This document shows, piece by piece, positions 52,081-62,730 of a stretch of DNA of 64,000 nt. Under the pieces are notes generated by a model. That model saw nothing but the letters and a program-made list of their open reading frames with translations. It was not told where the DNA came from and did no database searches. Both the position numbers and the translations under genes were made by a program. Position 1 is the stretch's first letter. The number at the start of each line of letters is the position of its first letter. Origin of the DNA: Paracentrotus lividus (lineage: Eukaryota > Echinodermata > Echinoidea > Camarodonta > Echinidae); the NCBI GenBank assembly GCA_940671915.1, contig CALNVZ010000447.1:58332-122331 (forward strand). The letters are read 5' to 3'.

Positions 52081-52084
52081 AGAG

Positions 52085-52535
52085 ATTGATGCCTTATCCC
52101 AATACCAAGTACCAGAATAATTTCCACCATTTTGGACTGCCTATATTACCTGCACTGATTGTTGCTATGTCAGGCAAGCATTCAATGACATATTGCACCC
52201 CTTCATTACAACAAATTGGCCTGTACACGCAATTATGATCATTAGAAGCTATGAGCTTACTGAATATATAAACAATTGAGGTTACCCCCTCAAATGCTTT
52301 TTCCATCATCACATTCTGTGAAATATCAAATTTTACATCAGGGTAAAAAAAAATGTCGTAATTTTTACCTACCTTGTTGGTTTTCAGCAATTTTCTGAGA
52401 GAAATTTCGGCATCAGATGCTCTCACGACGATAGATTTTCGTAAACAGTTCATATGAACAACATCTGGCACTCACGCCGGTCACCGGTCACGACATAATT
52501 TGATCCACATAGCCCATATTACCTGCATGTACCCT
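52085..52535 (-). pseudogene. transposon-like remnant related to the 46875-47860 element
   Basis: A minus-strand frame of 125 codons (52094-52471) includes ASDAEISLRKLLKTNK and, after an internal GTAGGT that could be a donor, FYPDVKFDISQNVMM and later cysteine-containing sequence (CVYRPICC). The middle resembles a decayed minus-strand stretch at 47560-47720. The edge sequence CCCATATTACCTGCATGTAC then CCTATG at 52511 resembles the TIR of the 46875 element. I do not recognise a protein family. No other exon on this strand supports a host gene, so a mobile-element remnant is more likely. Confidence 0.4.
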
Positions 52536-52544
52536 ATGTATTCC

Positions 52545-52800
52545 ATTAAAAATGCGAGCGCGAAGCGCGAGACGAAAAATGTCTTTTATATAAACCTGAA
52601 AATAAAACATTTTAAGCGTTTTTTGTGCTATGCTCATAAAGAAGATATCTGTACAATTAAACAATGCGAGGCGCGAGCCGAAATGTTTTAATATATCACT
52701 TTGCAAACATTGCACTTAAAGCCTTTTTTTGTGCTTTGCTTTTAAAGAAGATACTTATCTAATTGAACAATGCGAGCGCGAAGCGGGAGACGAAATTTTT
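52545..52800 (+). repeat. three satellite monomers in intron 1
   Basis: AATGCGAGCGCGAAGCGCGA (52550), CAATGCGAGGCGCGAGCC (52662) and AATGCGAGCGCGAAGCGGGA (52770) with the same AACCTGAAAA and TTTTAAGCGTTTTTTGTGCT linker as the 37400-39650 array. Confidence 0.75.
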
Positions 52801-52998
52801 ATTGCGGGGGAAAATTGAGGTTTGAAATTGAAGAGGTTTGAAACCCGTAAAAACAAACAAAAAAATGTCTTCGTGGTGAGGTGAATTTCTTGCCTGGCTG
52901 GCAATTAAGTGCCAAAGCGTATAAAGCACTCCAAATTCTGGTGACTCATCTACTAATGAAGGGTGTGAGCGTGCTGTCCCGTAGAAATGTAAATACTA

Positions 52999-53235
52999 AT
53001 GCTACAGTCACACAGACACTTACGTTGAGTTACGTCCGGTGGCGTCCAAAAATTATTGTCTTTTCTGCGGATCCCCACGAATGCCTACCCGTCATTGTCA
53101 GCAGTGGAAATATTGATAATTTCGTTCATCCGGTAAAACAAAGAAATACATATTAAATGATAGAATAGAAGATGAAATAAGATTAAAACAACACAAACGT
53201 ATCTATACGTAAGTGTCTGTGTGACTGCAGCATAA
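52999..53235. mobile_element. inverted-repeat element upstream of the second Ig exon
   Basis: The left arm at 52999 (ATGCTACAGTCACACAGACA then CTTACG) is the reverse complement of the right arm ending at 53233 (CGTAAGTGTCTGTGTGACTG then CAGCAT), with one mismatch over 26 bases. The total is about 235 bases. A TAA microsatellite (53232-53252) adjoins the right end. Confidence 0.6.
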
Positions 53236-53346
53236 TAATAATAATAATAATAGGCCTAACTGCCATTCAATAATACTAAATAATATACGTCAATCCAGGT
53301 GTTTCAACTGTCGTTTTCTTATCCATTTATCTATCTTAAATTCCAG

Positions 53347-53694
53347 AGTACCCCGATGAACCTCCATCCATTACATACGAGATTCGAGAAAATGACGAGA
53401 TTGAGATCACATGCACAGATGGACCTGTGTTTCCATTGTTCTACCCCAATTTTCCCATTCCGTATCGCAATAACATTACAACCCGAAACGAGGATGGGAC
53501 TTACATTGTTTCAATCAGCGCCGTACAGTCGTTTAGTGGCAATGAAATCATTCTGTATTGCTCCCGCTCTTACCCCGGTCAGCATCAAAGCTCATTCCTC
53601 AAAGTACATCGGTCTCATGACAAGCATGACAAGCCATACACAACTATTCCCCCAGGAAATAAGACTACACAGCAGAGTGGCAACATCAACACAG
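53347..53694 (+). CDS. second Ig-like domain plus stalk exon
   Basis: Seen: the acceptor AAATTCCAG and donor GTGAGT bound 348 bases, phase 1 at both ends and open throughout. After the split first codon, Cys22 and Cys71 are 49 residues apart, with EIEITC for the B strand and EIILYC for the F strand, which suggests a C-type or I-type Ig fold. The usual core Trp is absent between the cysteines, which is atypical. Asn-linked glycosylation sites are visible at NIT (42-44) and NKT (104-106). From about residue 87 the sequence is rich in His, Lys, Thr, Pro and Gln and looks like an extracellular stalk before the membrane. It joins the V-like exon upstream and the transmembrane exon at 60402 in frame. 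Confidence 0.8.
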
Positions 53695-54150
53695 GTGAGT
53701 TTTTGTACACTGGCTTAACACCATTTAGACCTAGGTATTTTGATCACTTTTTGTATTTTTTTTTTTTTTAATCTTACTAATTATTTCATATTTGATATTA
53801 CGATAGAGCAACTCAGACTCTATAATTTTGTTCGATTTGTGCATTATAATAGAGACATATAGAAACATGAAACAAATTCGCATTACATCATTTTGACTCA
53901 GATATTATCACAGTTTGATGATAGAGATTGTTACAATTCTGTTTGATGATGCATTAATTGTGTATTAGTGTATTTAAAATATTCACAGTTTTAAAAATTG
54001 GGGTGTTTTGCATGACTGATCTAGGTGGCGGCGCAGAAAAAAAGGGGGAATAAGATATAAAGGAGAAGGAAAAAAGGAAGAAGGAAATAAAAAAAAAAAA
54101 AAAGACAAAAGCCGTGTTTGGAAAGAACAAAAGCAAGCAGCAAAATTTCA
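53695..54150. other. intron start with polypurine tract
   Basis: A T run lies at 53758-53770. At 54023 GATCTAGGTGGCGGCGCAGA begins a repeat end followed by an AG-rich tract to 54115, like the 41475-41690 family in reverse. No exon seen. Confidence 0.5.
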
Positions 54151-55188
54151 GGGGGCGTTTCACGAAACCATGGACAAGTTAGTCATATCTTTATCCACCA
54201 ACCACGTACATGACGTAGTTAGCTCCAATCTTACTAAGTCGGTTACACAAAGCTCTTCCAAGCTCGACAATTTGTAATATCGATATTATCGGAGATGATG
54301 TCATCGAGCAATAGCCTTAATCACGGTTTCGTTGATATTTAGACATTGTGGTTTAGCAAAATTTTCAATATTATCGAAATTGAAGTGATAAAATCGGTCA
54401 ATAACAGTATGAAAGCTCATAAAATTATGTATAATTTATATAATATGAATTAAAACGCACAATGTTTCTTACTGCATATATTTACAAGGTGTCAATCATG
54501 AAATTAATAAGACCACGTCAGAACATGAGATGGGTACCCCCGGATGCGCTAATTTCATAGTTTCGTAAATCAGACTATAAAAAAGTACGCTAGCTGAAAA
54601 TGGAGCTAGATTGAGGTTTTTTCCTAAATTTTCTGTTTGCTCACAAAAAGAAATTAATAGTGCATTGTAATTTAAAAAGAAATCTATTCAAAATTATTAA
54701 TTTTGGGACTAATAGATCGATTTTAACTACCAACGTAGTCTCTGGGGGTCTCTTTATTTAGCTTTATGGTAAGCTGAATAATGCTTTTGCAATTTATTCA
54801 ATTTTATGTCTTGATTGGATATTACGAGATATTATTTCTTTATTGGATATAAAAATCACTTAATTGTTAACAACCATTTATTTTCTAGATATTAGACCAA
54901 AATCCTGAGGTTGCCATATTTTGTATGAACAAAAATGAGAAAATCGAGATTGTCGCGGCAAATGCAATTCGCCCAAACCGATCGCTTGCCATAAATTGCG
55001 TTTGATTGACGTATCAGCGCTCTCCAAAAGATATGACAGGTCCGGAGCTGTCATAAGTATTTAGTCAGTTTGTAGTCCACGATCTTGTCAGAGAGGGCGC
55101 TTCGTGGAACCCGCTAGTGGACAAGTTGTTCACTATCTCCGATTTAGTCAAGAAGTTAGACTTATGACGGTTTCGTGAAACGCCCCCC
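54151..55188. mobile_element. TIR element with GGGGGCGTTTCACGAAACC ends
   Basis: The left end GGGGGCGTTTCACGAAACC is mirrored by GGTTTCGTGAAACGCCCCCC at the right end. Inverted similarity continues inwards (GACAAGTTAGTCATA with GACTAAATCGG-like sequence). The length is 1038 bases, AT-rich inside, with no open frame of note. A non-autonomous DNA transposon in intron 2. Confidence 0.7.
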
Positions 55189-56497
55189 AGGTCACTATAT
55201 CAAAAATATCCCGCTCGCGCGTCGCTCTCGCTTTAAGCATGGATACTACTAGAACCAAAAAGTGCTTAAAATAATAGTGTCAGCTCACGCTTTGCACTCT
55301 CATTGTATATTTATCATGGTCGATATTTTAAATAAATGCTTAAAACTGATCCGTTTTCAGTCTGATACATTTGAAAATGGCAGCTCGTGTTCCGCACTCG
55401 CATTATTTTTAAAGCGTATATCAACACCCAAATTCTTCGGGTGAAATCCGCAGGGACGTATCCTGTAAATGATTATATAAACAATAAAAATGTCTGATTT
55501 TCAGGTTAATATTATATTACACTTTCATATATATATATATATGTTAACTTTATTTAATATATGCGTTATATGCTTTAAAAAAAATGAAAAAGAAAAAGTA
55601 TAATTTATATATTTTCTATTTCATTTTTTTTTTTTAATAAATCGCATAATTTGTTTAATGCGACAAACGGATCCTGTTCATGTGGAGTACAAAAAAAAAA
55701 AAAAACACAACTAGAACTGTAATCGTTGACATGAACTATATGCGTTCATAGACGCCTTGACCAAAAGATTTCAAGCATTATAAAAATGTAAACGTATATT
55801 TGGAAATATATTTGGAAACGGAAAAAGCCTTCACATGTACAAGAAATGTGTGTTAAACGAATGCGATTTATGTATACGTTGTTGAGTTTTTATCTTTATC
55901 CTTTTTCCTCCATGGCGTTCCATATAATCTGAGCACAAATGGCTTCTCGATTTCGCGATTATGAAGCAAGTGGATATAATGGCTTGTACAAACACTGGAT
56001 TTACTAACAAAATTCAATGACAACCTCTATTTCGTATGGTATCAATGGAAAGACAATTTCATTGCGGTCATTGTGATGTCAATTTCATTAGCAAATATTG
56101 AACGACAATGACGTAATGCCTTGTTATGTAATTCATTATAAATTCTCTATTTTTTGTCCATAACCTTTTGATGACGTCATGAAATTTTACAAAAATTGAA
56201 ATAGAGTTGTGAAAAGTATTGATACATATGCCTGCCAAGTTTCAAGCCCCTAGATTGAATATTCGCAATTTTAGGGAAAGTTAAACTTGATTTCCTGGTA
56301 TCAATAATTTTTTACTTTCTACATTTTGGGCAATTTGGTCAATGAATCGATATATTCTTCTTTACATTGCTGGAAAGGACATAGTCTGAAGTACCTAAAT
56401 CCAAAAAGGGTACGGTTTTAACATGGCACAACGCAAATGCAGCCTCTTGGGTTTTAGCCAAATTTTGAATTGTCGCTGGAGCGTCAATGCAAAAAAA

Positions 56498-56533
<36 letters not shown>

Positions 56534-56659
56534 GCAATATAATGTTTTCAGATTAGTAGGGAAAAAAGGCTTGCACTTGGCGCTCGCAATATTTGTTAAA
56601 TTAGATATGAGATAAGTATTATTTTTATGAGCTAGTATAAAAAGCGCTTAAAGCCAATA
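55189..56659. other. intron sequence with solo satellite cores and microsatellites
   Basis: Degraded satellite cores lie at 55212-55240, 55285 and 55384 (GCTCGCGCGTCGCTCTCGC and similar, inverted), and at 56575. An AT microsatellite is at 55526-55542, and an A run followed by (AC)15 is at 56490-56530. No exon seen. Confidence 0.55.
56490..56530. repeat. A-run plus (AC)n microsatellite
   Basis: About eleven A bases are followed by roughly fifteen AC units. The VCVCVCV frame on the other strand is an artefact of it. Confidence 0.9.
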
Positions 56660-57974
56660 AGGGAGACCGGGGATGGAAGTTACACGGGTCAGTTGTTACA
56701 GTTCTCAGTGTGCTAAGCTGGAACATGAGAGGATGTGCTAACTGACATCTATATACAGCCTACACATAGCTGTGATGAAGTGCCGGCCGTGAGGTTTCTC
56801 CGTTGTTTTATTAAAGTTGACCTTTATTGGAGACCACTAAAATCAGTGGTTTATGTATCAGAGTAATCTAGAGAGCATGTAGAAGACAATGGTACCAACT
56901 AGAACACATATTGATTATTGGAAATTGATTAAAACGCCATTTTAAAAACACCTGTCAATCACTCTAGCCACGCCCATTTTCGGTAGGGAATGGAGCGATT
57001 TCCTGATGACGTCAGGATATGGAGTTCGGCTCTCAGTGCAGTGCAGCAAGCAAGCTAGGGCCACCCGGCCGTGCCGTGTTGGCGTGTACGTACCCATACA
57101 CTCACGCAATGCAGTGTACACGATCTGAGCAGTGATATATATATCAAATCCAATTGTATTTGCTTTGTTTTGTGTTCATATTTGCAAATAATCACAAAAC
57201 GGAGCAATCTTTATAGCAATTAATGTTGTGGTAATTTCTCTTTGAAAATAATTGCCATTGCAGTAGACTAAGTCTTTTCTACCTACTACCATCTAGTACC
57301 TCTCTCGATCATATTTCTTTTTCACTCAACAAATTGACGCTCAATTATTCTGAGCAGAACAGAACCAAGTCCAAGCTAAAACTATTTTGCAATTGTATGT
57401 GATCCTATCTTCATTTTTTAACAGAGAATAATAAGCCCCAGCAATCCATGTATGATTTAGTATATTTAAAAAAAATCAAATATGTCTCAAAAAATCTACA
57501 ATCGAAAATCTAAAGCTACTTCTGTAAATTTTCCCCCGATGGTGTGCACACAAAAAGCTGTGCTGCAAAACGATAGCAGACGCTAATGATCACCTGGATC
57601 TCATCGGTATATTACGATTTTTATGTTGATAAATTGTGTTTTGGCAAATGATACCCTGTGATGGACAAAATAATAACATTTAAAATTTTTATGAAGAATT
57701 TTTTACATTTACAAAGAATGGCATACTACTAAAAAGAAAAAAATAATAATTAGCTTGGTTGGGTACGTAGCGAGTGCATGGAAATTACATTGCGTCATTG
57801 TTGCTCATTCTCATCCTCGTGTCTTGTGAGTTGAAAAAGCTTTGTCCTTTATTTATACCAGTTATATTATTTAACTCGTAATTTGCCAACTCCAGTTTGT
57901 TTGCGGAGAAGATGGATGACCAGTCATCATCGACATCGGATTTGAACTCCTTGCCAAAGGCAAAACCAGCGAAA

Positions 57975-58087
57975 ATAAGGAAAACTGGTGGTCACGGCGA
58001 TGCGTTGCTGAGGGGTGCAGCAACACGGCGTATGACGGGTATTTCACCCATCGGCTGCCCGGCGAAATGCCAGCAGAAGGAGAGAGG
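57975..58087 (+). pseudogene. THAP-like zinc-finger fragment in the transposon
   Basis: In one + frame the peptide RRCVAEGCSNTAYDGYFTHR then LPG shows C-x4-C followed by an SNT and G-(Y)-F-x-H-x-(L)P pattern, as at the start of a THAP domain. The frame stops soon afterwards (FNK, then TAA), before the Trp and later Cys/His ligands of a full domain. THAP domains are found in several DNA transposases and their host-derived relatives. The match rests on a short motif, so it is tentative. Confidence 0.4.
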
Positions 58088-58199
58088 TTTAACAAATAAG
58101 AAAAAAATTGTGTATCGCTGAGTGAGTTGGAGGAGAAATGATACATGTCCAACCCAGCTAAACAAGCATATTTCCCGACCCATGACAAAATAAATATCC

Positions 58200-58582
58200 T
58201 TTTCAATCACATACCAATTTGCTATGTTGTCTGGATTAAGCCTTGTGTCATCTAAATTGCCCCTTTGCCTAGCATCCCCGTAATTCGCTTGCTCATTTTG
58301 CAAATCCTGCCTTGCTACTGGCTCATGGAGGTACGCGATAGCTGCAGCTATCTCCGCATTCGAGGGCGAAGTTTATAGCAGTTGCTGCTTCTAAGCTGGT
58401 CGAGGGGCATCGGACTTCGCCTCATCTTCTGAAATGTATTCACCCAATTCGCCGTCATCAATGTCCGTTTCTGTTCCGTTGCTACTAGCAATTGAGCTGA
58501 GACTTTCTTCCTCATATTCATCTTCAATATCTTCGATTTCAAACTCTAATTCGAGACTCATCTCTGGATCCGACTCCGTCAT
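58200..58582 (-). pseudogene. acidic and P2X7-like module fragment, frameshifted
   Basis: The minus strand opens at 58582 with an acidic stretch (MTESDPEMSLELEFEIEDIE and a following EDEYEEE run) ending at a stop near 58390. In a second frame (from about 58350 to 58227) NAEIAAAIAYLHEP is followed by ARQRGNLDDTRLNPDNIANW, then GTATGTG as a possible donor. The YxxEP and R...N-x-x-W pattern resembles the P2X7 intracellular-like module that is common in invertebrate transposon-associated proteins, which continues C-x-C-G-x-C after the Trp. That continuation is not visible here. Tentative. Confidence 0.33.
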
Positions 58583-59586
58583 TGTTTACGATATAGGTTT
58601 GTAATTCCCGGGCCTATACACGCACGCGCGCACTCGAAAGCCAGATAGCCAGCAAACCCGGAAATGAATTCACAGCCGCAATTCCATATCCTGACATCAG
58701 CATTTGGGTGACTTTTGGGGTACGTATTTGGGGGCGTTTCAGTGGGGGCGACCCGATAACCGATAAATGAGCTCCAGAATTTTTTTTAAAATCGGCGATT
58801 AGTTAAATAGTGATCCTCATGTTATTTCCTGCTCAGTGATACATAATTCGACCATATTTATTCTCTATGAACATCAACTTTAAAATGTAAATCAACAAAA
58901 ACCATTTTTTACAGTTCAAAGTAAATATTTGACAAAAATTGAAATTTGTTATAGCTCTTACAACTGAAGGCACATGATGATAGTCTGGTCTTGTAAATAT
59001 AGTACATGTATGTCACTATTATACCCCCTAGCCATGCCCTTTAATTATGCCTAATGGCTGTGCTACAGTTGATTTTGTGTGTAAAATCACCCATGGGGTA
59101 GGTTTTTACAACAACCTTCCCTATGTCGATGTAACGACTCACCCCAATTACATTACATATGTAGAATTACATTTTGACTCAATTTTGAGGTGTTAATATT
59201 TTTTGTTTCTATTATTACTTCTATCAATTCTAGAGCTCTACTTGATCTACTGTTAACCATGGAGTAAAACACTCCATGTGTTAACGATGGCAAGAAACTG
59301 GAAAGTTGAAACAAAAGTCAACTTAACCCGTATGTTTACATATTGTAGCAATTTACCCCGTATGGTGTAACAACTTACCCCGTATACGGGGTAGGTTGTT
59401 ACAAAAAAAAATGTCTGCATTAATTAAGCTGCGGTTATTTAGTGCTTACATGTTTTCAAGTTTCATATGACTCAGGTTTTAGCAAACATAACTAACTACA
59501 GACCCAAGATGGAGTGCGTGAGTTCTTTCATTAGAATTATCTGGCCCAAAATGTGAATTTTGTAACTTCCATCCCCGGTCTACCCT

Positions 59587-60401
59587 ACGAACCAGCAGTC
59601 TGGTTAGGCCCACTGGAATGATAACACACTAATTCGCCACCTCATACATTTATACCGAAATAATTATGTTACAAAACACAAAGCAAGTGCATTTCTCCTT
59701 ATAAAATTAGTTGTTTTATATAAGTAAAGATATATGCCAATATACTTTAAAATATACGCAGTGATATTAAGGGTATCTCAAAAGCTATAATTTAAAGACT
59801 AGCTTTTATAAAAACACACCGCATTAGAGAACACACACAGTGATGGTGAGTTCGGCCTCTTTTTAAAATGTGCTGATTTTAGGTTGGGAAATGAAAAAAA
59901 TCGTCTCTTCGCGCTCTCTTCATTTATTCGTTTTCTGTTCATGAAGGTTACAAAAAAAATGTTTTGATTAAAGGTTTAAGAAAACTAATAAAAGAAGGTC
60001 GCACTTCGCGCTCGCATTATTAATTCAACTTCTGTTTACATAAATAAGGACGTCATTTCATCCCACAAAGTCAATATCTAGTACATGCTAAATAAAATCA
60101 ATGATTAGAATATTCGAGTACATGTTGATGTGATTTGCCAACCTGTGTATATGACATTTGGGACTTTTGGATAGCGCAGCGGAGGAGGGGGTGGTAGAAA
60201 AATTAAAAAAAAGTTACCGAATTTACTATGAGAATATGCCTTTTCCCTTACGAATTAGCCCCAAAACTTTCTGGACACACCTCCATTTTCAAAAATCGCT
60301 CCATGTACTATGGATATAAGTTAAATTACTGTCTATTGAATGTCTGAAGTATATTTTGCAACCAACCGTATTATTTCCCTTTCTATCGTGATTTTTTATA
60401 G
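59587..60401. other. end of intron 2 before the transmembrane exon
   Basis: Satellite-like CTCGCGCTC and CACTTCGCGCTCGCATTATT fragments occur near 59908 and 60003, and a GCGCAGCGGAGGAGGGGGTG repeat end at 60174. No exon seen. Confidence 0.5.
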
Positions 60402-60515
60402 AAATCACTCAAGAAAATTGTTGGGATGCTGCACTGACTGCTGTAGGCCTGTGTCTGTTGATCGTATTGGGTTTCATTGTTGCCATAGTTGCGTGTATTG
60501 GATATCTATATCACC
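60402..60515 (+). CDS. transmembrane-helix exon of the Ig receptor
   Basis: Seen: 114 bases between ATTTTTTATAG and GTGAGT, phase 1 at both ends. Read in phase from the previous exon it encodes a short polar lead (EITQENCWD) and then about 26 hydrophobic residues (AALTAV to GYLY) without a charge. This is a single membrane-spanning helix. It ends at H, and the next exon begins with Cys and Arg residues that would act as the cytoplasmic stop-transfer. The helix has three Cys and several small residues but no charged residue of the kind that pairs with adaptor proteins. Known: a separate phase-1 exon for the membrane span is common in type I Ig receptors. Confidence 0.8.
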
Positions 60516-61122
60516 GTGAGTATAATACTTGTGAATGTGTGTGATGAAAATGTGTTTTGGTCTGTAAAAAATTAGAAAACATCTAAACTAGACCAATTTC
60601 ATCTCTCTGTGACTGTGATTTTCGAATGTGCCACTATCAAGTTGATGTCTTATTATTCCAGAGTTGATTTTTTTTTAAAGTAGGACCAATCATATAAGTC
60701 TAATAAAGCAAGTGATGGCATATTAAAAAGAAAAAATATAATTGTGTAATTGATTGAAAAAGTTGTAATCAGATTTCCAATCACATTTGCCCTTTTCAAG
60801 CTGGTGAGTATGAGAGTAGGGCTTCAGCTTATGTTTGTTCGTATACATATACCATGTATACTGTATACTGCATATGTGCGATTGTTCTCAACATTGTCAT
60901 GACGACGTTTGTCGTAAATAAAAAAATATATCTCATTAAATATTTTCCTGAAAATTTTGAAAAATTATTTCAGCCTTGGAGACAGACAAAGCGAGAAAAT
61001 AATCAGCGCCCTCACCTGACCATTTTAGCGGCCCTCTTGCGGCTATGCCTATATATCTGTAAAAAAAAAAATGTCCGCGCTTTCATAGTGACATTTGGTT
61101 GTGTGTTTTAACAAACATACGT
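60516..61122. other. start of intron 3, no gene seen
   Basis: AT-rich, with a GCGCCCTC...GCGGCCCTCTTGCGG segment at 61002-61045. A short open frame across 60854-61111 is not supported by any motif. Confidence 0.5.
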
Positions 61123-61658
61123 GACCAATGTTAGGCATCACTGAACCCCATTTTTCGGAAGAAAAAAAAACCTCGTAAAATTGTGATTGATGCACTGTCA
61201 TGCTTCATACATTATCCACGGTGAACTGAATGTTCTCTGGGCTGTCGTGAGCTGTAACATGATGAAATTACATGGATGGTAAGCTTGATGAACTAAATAA
61301 GTTGGTATTTCTAACTCCTTTATCAAATCCAATTATTGACAGTCACTGGAATGCTTTATTTAGAATTCCTAATCATGTTTAGGCACATTTCGTCTGTTTG
61401 GAGCCATAAGGGCGTTATTGCATCTTATAGATGTTCCGTTGAGAGCCAGAAGGGCGCTATTACTGTACAAAGTCAATGGTAATAGCGCCCTTCTGGCTCC
61501 AAACGGAACATCCTTGATCTGCAATGGCGCCCTTCTGGCTCCCAGCCGACGATTTAAACAACTCATCTCAAGGAGCATGAACATGATGAATGTGAACCAA
61601 TCAAAATTTTGCCAGACAATTTTCAGAACAATGGGGTTCAGTGATGCATGACATTGGT
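61123..61658. mobile_element. TIR element with a strong central hairpin
   Basis: The ends GACCAATGTTAGGCATCACT then GAACCCCAT and, reversed, CACCAATGTCATGCATCACT then GAACCCCAT pair over about 35 bases; the element is 536 bases. Its centre is a long hairpin: arms 61430-61463 and 61479-61512 (GTTCCGTT, GAGCCAGAAGGGCGCTATTA) match almost fully around a 15-base loop. A second, outer pair (GGAGCCATAAGGGCGTTATT at 61400 and the facing copy at 61521-61544) extends it. Non-autonomous element in intron 3. Confidence 0.7.
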
Positions 61659-62682
61659 GAGCTAAGAGGGGTATCATTAAGATGACAATGAGTTCCATGT
61701 TTCATTGATATTAACTTCATTATCACCACTGAAATATTTTCTAAATTATTGATGATGAAACTAGGGTTTCCCTATTTCGACACACCCAGTGCGTCCCAAA
61801 TGAAATTTAAAAAATAAATAAACACTTTGAGAGCCTCATTGGCCTATCAAAATTTTATAACTTATTCTTCATCAATTTTTATATCATGACAAAGAGTAAC
61901 TCATATCTTATCTAGTGATGGCAAAATCATACCAATACTGTTATGAATGACTGAGCACTCGAGCTTTTAAAAACCCTGTCAATATGAGTTTGTACCAAGT
62001 TTTGGAAGAAGCAACCCTGGCTATCTGATCATTCATTCATTGATTTATGTAAGCCTTCCCGAGTCCATTTATGAGGAACAAAAGATTTCTTGATCTATTG
62101 AAATTGCAAGGATTGTTTCAGTGCAAAAACTTGGTACAGGTGAATATTGAAACTCATTTTTGAAAGCCCAAATGCTCAGTCTTGAGTCACAACACAGGTA
62201 TAAGTTTTGTATCACTGGATAGAAAATGAGTTGGTCTTTCACGTGAAATAAAAACTAATGTCACGTGAGTTTTATCATTTTTGAAAGGAGTCTCTCAAAT
62301 TAAGGTTTACTTTTTTATCTGAGACGCACTGTATAGGGAAATAACAATAATACTAATAATTAGTTTTTATTTAGTGCATTTCATCGCTGTACGCGATACC
62401 AACGTCCAATGCGCTTTACAATTTTACAGAAATAATTGTGCTTTTATCACAAGTAAGATAAATGTCTCTAAAACAAAACATATTTAACTAAAGAGACTAT
62501 CCAATCGCAAACTCGCATGAAATTGCTGATAATGCTCATGATGCTAACTGAAATAAACGGGGTCAAATTTGATTTCGATATATTTCTCCATTATAATGTG
62601 TCGATTTATGTTGATTTATCATACATCTCTTACTTGCTGCCGCACACTGTACCCTTCTTGTTGTAATTTACTCTTTTTATAG
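61659..62682. other. rest of intron 3
   Basis: Holds the TIR element at 61787-62331, then a segment TTTAGTGCATTTCATCGCTG followed by CCAATGCGCTTTACAA (62372-62425) of dispersed-repeat character. No further exon seen before 62683. Confidence 0.5.
61787..62331. mobile_element. TIR element with CAGTGCGTC ends, 545 bases
   Basis: CAGTGCGTCCCAAATGAAAT at the left faces, reversed, CAGTGCGTCTCAGATAAAAA at the right. The CAGTG start resembles hAT-type ends, but I see no 8-base target duplication, so the superfamily is left open. No coding capacity. Confidence 0.55.
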
Positions 62683-62730
62683 ATTGTAGATGCGCAAGGC
62701 AGCGACTGAAAAGTCATGGAGATGTTGTTG
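62683..62730 (+). CDS. juxtamembrane cytoplasmic exon, 48 bases
   Basis: Seen: the acceptor TTTTTATAG and donor GTAAGT flank 48 bases, phase 1 on both sides. The codons continue the transmembrane exon as a basic stretch (HCRCARQRLKSHGDVV) with five Arg or Lys residues and two Cys next to the membrane. This fits positive-inside topology, and the Cys could be palmitoylated (inference). The exon is too short to identify alone. Support comes from the two good splice sites, the matching phase and the position between two other compatible exons. Confidence 0.72.

Larger units (their letters stand above)
56660..59586. mobile_element. TIR element of the GACCGGGGATGGAAGTTAC type, 2.9 kb
   Basis: The left end AGGGAGACCGGGGATGGAAG then TTACA is mirrored at 59562-59586. 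Subterminal GGGGTA(A)GTTGTTACA-like repeats occur at 59095-59160 and 59345-59402. The interior carries decayed coding pieces: a THAP-like finger on + at about 57975-58087 and an acidic plus P2X7-like segment on the minus strand at 58200-58582. Both carry frame breaks, so the copy is inactive. Confidence 0.6.

Noticed and set aside
53299-53718. 139-codon frame overlapping the second Ig exon in another phase
   Set aside because: Shadow of the real exon; it ignores the acceptor at 53346 and donor at 53695 and has no domain features.
57897-58121. 74-codon + frame as an intact small gene
   Set aside because: It lies inside a transposon, and the better motif (THAP-like) is in a different frame of the same strand, so this frame is probably a shadow.
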